Shown piece after piece: positions 1 through 4,742 of a DNA stretch of 15,338 nt. Both the position numbers and the translations under genes were made by a program. Location: assembly GCA_964394335.1 (NCBI GenBank), contig CAYMVZ010000059.1, positions 1 through 15,338 of the forward strand. Reading direction: 5' to 3'. Numbering within the stretch: the first letter of the stretch is position 1; each line of letters opens with the position of its first letter. This DNA comes from CAJXCL01 sp964394335. Its GTDB lineage: Bacteria; Nitrospinota; Nitrospinia; CAJXCL01. The notes under the pieces are model-generated. The model worked only from the letters and a program-made list of their open reading frames with translations, did not search any database and was not told the origin of the DNA.

Positions 1-23
1 CAAATGGATTTAGGTTTTTAATG

Positions 24-49
24 CCCCGTGCGGAAGCACGGGGTTCTTT
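24..49 (+). terminator. GC-rich hairpin followed by T-rich run
   Basis: A perfect 8-bp stem (CCCCGTGC at 24-31, GCACGGGG at 36-43) closes on a GGAA loop, a stable GNRA-type tetraloop. On the plus strand it is followed by TTCTTTACTTATTT, so it looks like an intrinsic terminator for a gene lying left of the window. On the minus strand it lies 5 nt after a short gene tail (48-98), but there the downstream sequence is A-rich, which is poor for termination. It could also be the end hairpin of a decayed mobile element. Confidence 0.5.
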
Positions 50-98
50 ACTTATTTGCTGAGGTCTCCTTAAATGCTTCCGGATGGTCAAACCTAAT
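48..98 (-). pseudogene. C-terminal tail of an unidentified coding region
   Basis: Read on the minus strand this gives 16 open codons ending in TAA (IRFDHPEAFKETSANK). They are preceded by an in-frame stop at 99-101, and the hairpin at 24-43 follows directly. No start codon is available. It looks like the end of a gene whose body has been lost, but I cannot identify the family. A tail of this type followed by a stable hairpin would fit an IS200/IS605-type element end; that is only an inference. Confidence 0.2.
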
Positions 99-126
99 CT
101 ATTAACAAATAGTTAAGAACATTATT

Positions 127-253
127 AAAGGGGTTAGGTCTGCTGCTGATTCAACTACAAATAGTTTAATATCTGCATAAAAACCATTGACTAATTTGAT
201 CTCTTCATCGGCTTTATAAAAATATGCAGTCAAGAGGAGATTTGACCCCTTTT
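127..253. repeat. Short element with REP-like inverted ends
   Basis: The left end reads AAAGGGGTTAGGTCTGCTG on the plus strand (127-145). The right end, read on the minus strand from 253, begins AAAAGGGGTCAAATCTCC. The two ends therefore form an imperfect inverted repeat around ~90 bp of AT-rich DNA. The right end closely matches the repeats at 614-648 and 1196-1232, which lie next to a RAYT transposase remnant. The interior, read on the minus strand, is open for about 43 codons, but the peptide resembles nothing I recognise. I read the unit as a non-autonomous REP-type/MITE-like insertion. Confidence 0.4.
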
Positions 254-279
254 TTAGAAGTATATCAAATCAACTGTTT

Positions 280-573
280 TTAAAACACAAATTTTATATC
301 GTCATGCCCCTTGAGTGCCTGATAGATATTATTGCGATGCGCTTCATCGCTTACCATGACCGTAACATTAAAGCTCTGGTATTTTCCTGTCCTGCTGGTA
401 TTGGAATCGTCGATATGATACTCCCTGTCTTGTATTATGCAGGCTACCGCGTTATGTACAGACTCTTTATCGCTCCCTATAATCTTGTAATACCATTCGC
501 AGGGATAATCTATATTGACTTCTTGGTTATTGACATTATCTCCATGATCGCAGCAATCACTATTATCAATCAT
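280..573 (-). CDS. DUF493 (YbeD-like) family protein
   Basis: This 97-residue protein carries the DUF493/YbeD pattern. After a ~22-residue acidic leader comes YPCEWYYKIIG, matching the usual 'FPc.f..KvmG' opening. Then follows a helix region (residues 36-50), a Ser/Gly-Lys-Tyr segment (SRTGKYQSFNVTV) and a C-terminal half with the IYQAL...IKFVF ending seen in the family. YbeD proteins are small cytosolic ferredoxin-fold proteins proposed to bind ligands or regulate partner enzymes; no firm function is established. The start ATG at 573 has no strong Shine-Dalgarno. The gene stands alone between REP-like repeats at 226-253 and 601-648, which point outward from it in opposite orientations, so it may have been trapped or carried between them. 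Confidence 0.75.
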   Translation of the reverse strand: MIDNSDCCDHGDNVNNQEVNIDYPCEWYYKIIGSDKESVHNAVACIIQDREYHIDDSNTSRTGKYQSFNVTVMVSDEAHRNNIYQALKGHDDIKFVF

Positions 574-600
574 CTACAGGCCATTCTTTTAATATAATTA

Positions 601-648
601 TTAAAAGGGTCATTTAAAAGGGTCAAATCTTTCCTTGACTACATAAGA
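601..648 (+). repeat. REP-like repeat, partly duplicated
   Basis: TTAAAAGGGTCA occurs twice (601-612 and 614-625). The second copy continues as AAATCTTTCCTTGACTACATAAG. It matches the minus-strand repeat at 226-253 and the copy at 1196-1232 over about 30 bp with a few substitutions. It sits about 40 bp downstream of the stop codon of the RAYT remnant at 689-802, the usual position for a repeat recognised by such a transposase. Confidence 0.55.
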
Positions 649-688
649 ACTTTAATCTTTTATATATCTTTTTAATAGTTTTATTTTC

Positions 689-802
689 TTATAGGAACAT
701 AGCATAGTCTTCGGATTCCTTGAATGTTTTAATTCGGTTTGCTCCTTGATTCATGACATGATACCACGCATCAGGAAACTCTATTATCAGAGGGCTATAC
801 AT
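689..802 (-). pseudogene. REP-associated tyrosine (Y1) transposase, N-terminal remnant
   Basis: The minus strand encodes 37 residues from an ATG at 802 to TAA at 689-691. They include IEFPDAWYHVMNQGANR followed by IKTFKESEDYAMFL. This is the characteristic opening of RAYT/TnpA-REP family transposases (typically R-I-x-F-P-G-A-W-Y-H-V-M-N-R-G), the HUH endonucleases of the IS200/IS605 superfamily that act on REP hairpins. Everything after that opening is missing, including the HUH motif, the catalytic tyrosine and the helical C-terminus. A REP-like repeat (601-648) follows almost directly, so the gene has lost its centre and end by deletion. It cannot encode an active enzyme. Confidence 0.8.
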
Positions 803-871
803 GAAAGCATTTTGTAGAAAACAGGCTATGTTATCATGGAATGTTTTGAGCCCTACTTGACCTATTTTTTA

Positions 872-1174
872 CTACTGACTTTCATTAGGAGTTTTAATTT
901 TTTCCTTATTTGCTAACAATAAAATGCCGGCCACAATATGCACCACATCCCACATTTCTTTTGTAAATTGGAATTCTATGATTGGATTAAAAATAAGAGC
1001 TAAAAATCCATAAATCCAGGGAAGATTTTTTTCCTGTCTGTCATATGAAACAAAAGCAACAAACCCAAATGAAGCACATGAAACTAAGCGCAACATCTCA
1101 TAATATCCATCAGACAATGGCAAAACGCCAACAAACAACATCCCAGCGATTAAATAAATAAAGGTGACTGGCAT
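872..1174 (-). CDS. Small membrane protein, DUF6804-like
   Basis: The product is a 100-residue hydrophobic protein with about four predicted membrane segments: residues 3-20, 27-43, 52-66 and 77-88. It has a YYEMLRLVSC segment and a central LPWIYGFLALIFNPIIEF stretch. The pattern G-Y-Y-x-L-R, charged loop, W-I-x-G, L-x-F-N-P-I-I, W-x-x-x-D/H-I-V resembles the DUF6804 family of uncharacterised bacterial membrane proteins. The C-terminus is short, charged and probably cytosolic. No function is known. Its neighbours are REP-like repeats and a transposase fragment, so it is accessory rather than part of an operon. The start ATG at 1174 has only a weak upstream AGG. Confidence 0.6.
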   Translation of the reverse strand: MPVTFIYLIAGMLFVGVLPLSDGYYEMLRLVSCASFGFVAFVSYDRQEKNLPWIYGFLALIFNPIIEFQFTKEMWDVVHIVAGILLLANKEKIKTPNESQ

Positions 1175-1195
1175 TTTTCTAACCTAATCAAAATA

Positions 1196-1232
1196 TTAAA
1201 GGGGGTAAACCTTTCCCTGGCTACATAAGGAA
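1196..1232 (+). repeat. REP-like repeat copy
   Basis: TTAAAGGGGGTAAACCTTTC continues as CCTGGCTACATAAGGAA. Aligned to 614-648 it shares the frame AAAGGG-T-AAA-CTTTCC-TG-CTACATAAG-AA with scattered substitutions. Together with 226-253 and 601-648 it marks a dispersed family around the decayed RAYT gene. Confidence 0.5.
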
Positions 1233-1291
1233 TAATGTGAAAACGATTTAGCGTTGGATAAGTTGCTTTGCTCTACATAATACGCTGTGCT

Positions 1292-1333
1292 TTGCATAAG
1301 TCGCAGTAAAAAAGGAAAAACCGAACTGCGACT
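1292..1333 (+). repeat. Hairpin element, copy 1
   Basis: The order is box TTGCATAA, 5' arm GTCGCAGT (1300-1307), an A-rich 17-nt loop and 3' arm ACTGCGAC (1325-1332). The arms pair perfectly over 8 bp, and A1299-T1333 extends the stem to 9 bp. Total length is 42 nt. It shares the box and 5-arm start (TTGCATAAGTCGC, 13 bp identical) with copy 2. Confidence 0.65.
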
Positions 1334-1351
1334 AAAAAAAAATAAAAGCTC

Positions 1352-1391
1352 AACAGCGGGGCTAAAAAAGACAAAAAGCAAACAGTGACTA
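1352..1391 (+). repeat. Decayed partial hairpin element
   Basis: This carries the A-rich loop and a 3' arm (AAAGCAAACAGTGACTAA) that match the other copies. The expected 5' arm AGTCACTGT is absent; in its place stands a G-rich segment (CAACAGCGGGGCT). It looks like a truncated or scrambled copy. Confidence 0.35.
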
Positions 1392-1395
1392 AGCC

Positions 1396-1436
1396 TTGCA
1401 TAAGTCGCTGTAAAAGGCAAAGAGTAAACAGCGACT
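1396..1436 (+). repeat. Hairpin element, copy 2
   Basis: The order is box TTGCATAA, 5' arm GTCGCTGT (1404-1411), 16-nt loop AAAAGGCAAAGAGTAA and 3' arm ACAGCGAC (1428-1435). The stem is a perfect 8 bp plus A1403-T1436. It differs from copy 1 by an A-T to T-A swap in the sixth stem pair, which keeps the pairing. Total length is 41 nt. Confidence 0.65.
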
Positions 1437-1512
1437 ATACTTGGATATCCACGATTAATTGTAGATTCAAGTTCCTTAAAGCACAATACAAATTATTAAT
1501 GCAGGTTAGATT

Positions 1513-1553
1513 AGGCACTGTTTAGTTTTTGCTTTTTACAGTGCTTTATGCAA
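1513..1553 (-). repeat. Hairpin element, copy 3 (inverted)
   Basis: On the minus strand the order is box TTGCATAA, 5' arm AGCACTGT, 16-nt loop AAAAAGCAAAAACTAA and 3' arm ACAGTGCCT. The stem is 7 perfect pairs, then one A-C mismatch and one A-T pair. Relative to copy 2 two stem pairs change together (T-A to G-C and G-C to A-T), while the loop keeps its length and most bases. Confidence 0.6.
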
Positions 1554-1659
1554 AGCGTAGACTTGCCCCCCTTCAAAAGGGCACAATTTAGGCACAATCG
1601 GCAAATTACGGAGGGTTTAATAAAATGGTGAACGAAGTTTAAGCTATTGAAATTAAAAG

Positions 1660-1743
1660 TGCCGGAGGACGGAGTCGAACCGTCACAGGGTTGCCCCTAC
1701 TGGATTTTGAGTCCAGCGCGTCTACCAGTTCCACCACTCCGGC
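1660..1743 (-). tRNA. tRNA-Leu (anticodon CAA)
   Basis: The minus strand folds as a class II tRNA. The acceptor stem is GCCGGAG/CTCCGGC. The D-arm includes TGGTAGACGC. The anticodon stem CTGGA/TCCAG has loop CTCAAAA, giving anticodon CAA. A variable arm follows, then a T-arm with GGTTCGACTCC. The discriminator is A (1660). The 3' CCA is not encoded, because the sequence continues CTT after the discriminator, so CCA must be added enzymatically. The long variable arm and A73 fit leucine identity, decoding UUG. Confidence 0.95.
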
Positions 1744-1751
1744 AAAATCAT

Positions 1752-1781
1752 ATTGTAATTTGAAAGTTTAAAATATAGCAA
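1752..1781 (-). promoter_or_regulatory. Probable sigma70-type promoter of tRNA-Leu
   Basis: On the minus strand TACAAT (1757 to 1752) lies 8 nt upstream of the first tRNA base at 1743. A TTGCTA box (1781 to 1776) stands 18 bp further up. The -10 matches five of six consensus bases and the -35 four of six. Confidence 0.5.
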
Positions 1782-1944
1782 AAAAGAAAAGGAATCTCCA
1801 GAGTATTTTGTAGTGATCCCGGTGAAAATGCCCGGCAAGCGAACAAAAAAATATTCTCTATTTAAATCCTAACTGTTCTCGCTTCTGTTAAACGAAGAAT
1901 TTATGGGTTTTAAAAAAAAAGTTTAAAATTAGCTTCATTTGGTC

Positions 1945-1974
1945 TTGACAGAAAAAATTCGGTTCTGGTAGAAT
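1945..1974 (+). promoter_or_regulatory. sigma70-type promoter for the Fis-like gene
   Basis: TTGACA (1945-1950) and TAGAAT (1969-1974) are separated by 18 bp. This is a perfect -35 and a five-of-six -10, and the first gene downstream begins at 2054. The rest of the 1744-2053 spacer shows no other gene or clear structure. Confidence 0.65.
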
Positions 1975-2053
1975 TCAATTTCATCATTCCTCATTTGGGT
2001 AACCTAAACGTTTCCCTGCGTTATACATTTTTTTAAAGTTTTTTACCTTGAGC

Positions 2054-2380
2054 ATGTCCAAAAAAGCTGGCGCTTCAAAATCTCAGACAGAGATCAATCC
2101 GGATAAAATCAATAAGGCAGCAGAGCGAGTAATCCGTTCCAGAACGCGGGACGTCCTTATTGAAGATTGGCTTGGGAAAAAAATTAAAAAATACGTCTCT
2201 AAATTAAATGGCTATGAAGGGAACCTTCACGACCTGGTTCTCCAGGGAATTGAAAAGCCTCTCATTAAGATTGTTTTGGATGAGGTTAAAGGGAATCAGG
2301 TTCAAGCTTCAACTATATTAGGTATTAACCGAAACACTTTAAGAAAAAAGATTAATCAGTACGGAATTAAAGCCAAGTAA
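2054..2380 (+). CDS. Fis-family helix-turn-helix DNA-binding protein
   Basis: The product is a basic 108-residue protein. The N-terminal ~60 residues are Lys/Arg-rich and not recognisable. The C-terminal ~45 residues (from about LVLQGIEKPLIKIVLDEV to the end) form the Fis-type domain: a long helix then the helix-turn-helix NQVQASTILGINRNTLRKKI. This domain is shared by Fis and by the C-termini of NtrC-type activators. Fis proteins bend DNA and modulate transcription, recombination and nucleoid structure. I chose ATG 2054 over the upstream TTG at 2048; neither has a good ribosome-binding site. The gene is monocistronic with its own promoter (1945-1974) and faces tgt tail to tail. A general regulator is likely, but its targets are unknown. 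No AAA+ domain is present, so it is not a sigma54 activator. Confidence 0.8.
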   Translation: MSKKAGASKSQTEINPDKINKAAERVIRSRTRDVLIEDWLGKKIKKYVSKLNGYEGNLHDLVLQGIEKPLIKIVLDEVKGNQVQASTILGINRNTLRKKINQYGIKAK

Positions 2381-2478
2381 TAGTAAGTATTCAACTTTCG
2401 GCTAAAACAAATAAAAAAGAACAATAAGAACTTTAAAGCCCTCAAGCCTTTTTTCAACGATTTGTGATTGTACATGAC

Positions 2479-3618
2479 TTACCGTATTTGCTTATCTTCC
2501 TGATCTCTGACTTCTGATCGCTGAACACTTGCATAAAAATCCAATAATGAATCGTTTTTAATTTCATCACGAATTTGTTTCATCAGGTTATTATAAAAAT
2601 GAACGTTATGAATGGTATTTAATCTCAATGACAGAATTTCCTGAGCTACAAAAAGGTGCCTTAAATAGGCACGACTATAGTGCCGACACGTATAGCACAG
2701 GCAGATTGGATCAGGCGGAGATTTGTCATTAGTGTATTTTGAGTTTTTGATAATTACCTTTCCTTCGGAAGTAAACAAAGTCCCGTTTCTTGCGTTTCTG
2801 GTAGGAATCACGCAGTCGAACATATCTATTCCAGATAAAATTCCTTTGATGATATCGGTTGGCGTCCCCACTCCCATCATGTAACGAGGCTTCTCTTCGG
2901 GTAGTAGAGGGGTTGTATAGTCCATCAATTCAAGCATTAAATCTTTCGGTTCACCAACGCTCAATCCTCCTAAAGCGTAGCCGTCAAACCCAATATCTAA
3001 AATGTTTTCAGCGCTTTGCTTCCGTAAATCCTTGAACATGCCTCCCTGGATTATTCCAAAAAGCGCCTGATTATCCTCAGTATGGCTTTTTTTGCATCGT
3101 TCCGCCCATCTTGAGTTCATCTCATTTGAATTCTTTGCATACTCGTAAGAAGATGGGTAGGGAACAGGTTCATCGAATGCCATAGCGATATCGGCGCCAA
3201 GGTCTTGTTGAATTTCCATTGAAATTTCCGGAGATAAAAAGCACTTTGATCCGTTAATATGAGAGTTAAAATAGACACCTTCTTCATTAATTTTATTCAG
3301 TTCATTTAAAGAGAAAACTTGAAATCCTCCGCTGTCTGTTAAAATAGGGCCATTCCAGTGCATAAACTTGTGAAGCCCGCCCATAGTTTTTATCAATTTA
3401 TTTCCAGGTCTTAAAAACAGATGGTAAGTATTGGACAAAATAATTGAAGTGTTGTTTTCTTTTAATTCCTCCGGCGTAAGGGTTTTGACAGTGGCCTGGG
3501 TTCCCACTGGCATGAAAACCGGTGTTTCAATGGTTCCATGGCCGGTAGTAATTAGTCCCAGCCGGGCTTTAGTCTTAGTTTCGGTTTTAATAAGTTCAAA
3601 ACTGAATTTTTTTGACAT
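2479..3618 (-). CDS. tgt: tRNA-guanine(34) transglycosylase
   Basis: Tgt swaps guanine at wobble position 34 of GUN-anticodon tRNAs (Asp, Asn, His, Tyr) for preQ1, the penultimate step of queuosine synthesis. The 379-residue protein is full length for bacterial Tgt. Visible signatures are LTDSGGFQ with the substrate-binding Asp95 and MFDCVIPTRNARNG with the nucleophile Asp268. The Zn site is Cys306-x-Cys308-x2-Cys311, with His337 at the expected 26-residue distance. The start ATG at 3618 has no evident Shine-Dalgarno. The last ~15 residues (SVQRSEVRDQEDKQIR) look unlike the family and are encoded by a short low-complexity repeat (GATCAGAAGTCAGAGATCAG in sense). The native end has thus probably been extended by repeat DNA. 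No queA or other queuosine gene lies nearby. Confidence 0.97.
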   Translation of the reverse strand: MSKKFSFELIKTETKTKARLGLITTGHGTIETPVFMPVGTQATVKTLTPEELKENNTSIILSNTYHLFLRPGNKLIKTMGGLHKFMHWNGPILTDSGGFQVFSLNELNKINEEGVYFNSHINGSKCFLSPEISMEIQQDLGADIAMAFDEPVPYPSSYEYAKNSNEMNSRWAERCKKSHTEDNQALFGIIQGGMFKDLRKQSAENILDIGFDGYALGGLSVGEPKDLMLELMDYTTPLLPEEKPRYMMGVGTPTDIIKGILSGIDMFDCVIPTRNARNGTLFTSEGKVIIKNSKYTNDKSPPDPICLCYTCRHYSRAYLRHLFVAQEILSLRLNTIHNVHFYNNLMKQIRDEIKNDSLLDFYASVQRSEVRDQEDKQIR

Positions 3619-3696
3619 AGTAAATTTGATTTGATTAAACTGATTAATATATGGTTACACAGTCCAACTTTGTTGCAACCAAATAATTTTTTTTTG

Positions 3697-3740
3697 ACAG
3701 GATAACAGGATGGACATGATTAAATCCTGTTTATCATGAG
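3697..3740 (+). repeat. Dispersed ACAGGAT/CATGAT repeat, copy A
   Basis: The segment contains ACAGGATAACAGGATGGACA followed by TGATTAAATCCTGTTTATCATG. It has internal dyad symmetry (ACAGGAT against ATCCTGT, and CATGAT against ATCATG). A diverged copy lies inverted at 3851-3886. It sits in the divergent tgt/plsC spacer (3619-3958), which holds no gene. A 9-bp AT-rich hairpin with a GAAA loop (3745-3766) also lies between the copies. Confidence 0.5.
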
Positions 3741-3850
3741 TTTTATAGATTTTGAAAAAAATCTATGATCCTTTAATAAATATCTCAATCAAAATGACAG
3801 AAAAACATAATTGAAAAAAATCTCTATTAAATTTTCCGGATAGACTTTTT

Positions 3851-3886
3851 TTTGATTTTCAGGATTAATTGTCATGTTTATCCTTT
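3851..3886 (-). repeat. Dispersed repeat, copy B (inverted)
   Basis: Read on the minus strand: GGATAAACATGACAATTAAT then CCTGAAAATC. This aligns with copy A (GGATGGACATGATTAAATCC then TGTTTATC). The two copies face each other across ~110 bp of AT-rich DNA. Confidence 0.45.
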
Positions 3887-3958
3887 CTAATGCTTTTAAT
3901 GGGTTAAATGAAAACTTTGCAATAAAACAATGTTTTGTAAGTTTATCGTCCAGGGTTT

Positions 3959-4612
3959 ATGAAAAAATTATTCTTTATCATTAACCGGTGCTGGATTTTT
4001 TTCAGCGCGCTGGTGATTATAACATATTTCAAATTAGCTAACCGTTTAAAGGTTTCCGGTGTGGAGAATGTGCCGAGAAAGGGCGGTGTGATACTTGCGT
4101 CAAACCATGTTTCCATGTTTGAAACCATCATAATCCCTGCAGCTATATTGCCCCGAATGCCGGGAGGGAAGATTTTTGCACCTGCAAAAGCAGAATTATT
4201 TAAAATTCCTGTTTTAAGACAAATATTATCCTCATGGGGATCTTTTCCTGTAAAACGAGGATCCGCGCATATTAGTGTAATGAAGAAGATTACTGAATTA
4301 ATGAAAAAAGAAAAAGTCATGGTGTTTCCTGAAGGCACACGGAGCAAGATGGGGGAGTTGGGAAAGGGAAATCGAATGCTCGGCCGCTTAATCCTTGAGG
4401 CAAAACCGGTTGTAGTACCGGTTAGAATTTTTGGAGCGGAGAAAATATTAGGGACGGCTCAAGAACGCCCAAAACCTTTTCATAAAGTAACCGTAAAGTT
4501 CGGAAGCCCAATAAATTTGCAAAGCTTTTATAGTTCAAATGGCAACACAAAGGAATTATCCCAGAAGATTATTGATGCAGTTATGGATGGTATTTCTCAA
4601 CTAAAGATATAA
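3959..4612 (+). CDS. plsC: 1-acyl-sn-glycerol-3-phosphate acyltransferase-type protein
   Basis: PlsC-family enzymes transfer an acyl chain from acyl-ACP/CoA to lysophosphatidic acid, making phosphatidic acid at the inner membrane face. The 217-residue protein has one N-terminal membrane segment (about residues 4-24). Motif I is SNHVSMFET around residue 50, motif II GSFPVKRGS (94-102), motif III FPEGTRSKMGELGKG (123-137) and motif IV VVVPVRI. The family's catalytic dyad is His-x4-Asp. Here it reads His50-VSMF-Glu55, so Asp is replaced by Glu (codon GAA). The remaining motifs are intact, which argues for an active or recently active acyltransferase. AGGG lies 4 nt before ATG 3959. The gene is alone and convergent with the ychF-like gene, so it could also serve another lysolipid or an ornithine-lipid type acceptor. 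Confidence 0.88.
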   Translation: MKKLFFIINRCWIFFSALVIITYFKLANRLKVSGVENVPRKGGVILASNHVSMFETIIIPAAILPRMPGGKIFAPAKAELFKIPVLRQILSSWGSFPVKRGSAHISVMKKITELMKKEKVMVFPEGTRSKMGELGKGNRMLGRLILEAKPVVVPVRIFGAEKILGTAQERPKPFHKVTVKFGSPINLQSFYSSNGNTKELSQKIIDAVMDGISQLKI

Positions 4613-4742
4613 TTAAGATTGGCTGTTGGCTGACTGATGATAATTATTAGGCCATGCAAGGTGATGTTGATCAAGGGAAATGATTTATAAAAAAAACGTT
4701 AAAACAATAAATTTTATGCTGTTTGTTTTGACATTTTAAATA

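Larger units (their letters stand above)
1233..1659. other. Non-coding spacer holding a hairpin-element cluster
   Basis: I see no credible gene here. The stretch holds three related hairpin elements (1292-1333, 1396-1436, 1513-1553) and a decayed partial copy (about 1352-1391). An 11-bp perfect inverted repeat, GCTTTGCATAA at 1289-1299 and TTATGCAAAGC at 1546-1556, brackets the cluster. To the right, 1576-1600 contains GGCACAAT twice (1579-1586 and 1591-1598). A strong GGAGGG then precedes an ATG at 1625 that opens a reading frame of only five codons. Confidence 0.6.

Noticed and set aside
304..597. 97-codon plus-strand frame opposite the DUF493 gene
   Set aside because: It is antisense to a gene with clear family signatures, and its hydrophobic composition is a by-product of that.
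1292..1440. Possible CRISPR-like array in the TTGCATAAGTCGC repeats
   Set aside because: Only two direct copies and one inverted copy exist, the spacing is irregular, and each unit is itself a hairpin with a conserved loop rather than a repeat with unique spacers. No cas genes are near.
1196..1486. 96-codon minus-strand frame across the hairpin cluster
   Set aside because: Its sequence is the translation of repeat DNA, with runs of Phe/Ser from poly-A tracts, and it resembles no protein. It overlaps the structured elements.
1625..1642. Five-codon frame (MVNEV) after a strong GGAGGG
   Set aside because: Too short to call as a gene. It could be the truncated start of a lost gene and is mentioned only as possible debris next to the tRNA.
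3745..3766. ATAGATTTT/AAAATCTAT hairpin as a terminator
   Set aside because: It lies between divergently transcribed genes, has no GC in its upper stem and no T-run on either strand, so it has no gene to terminate.
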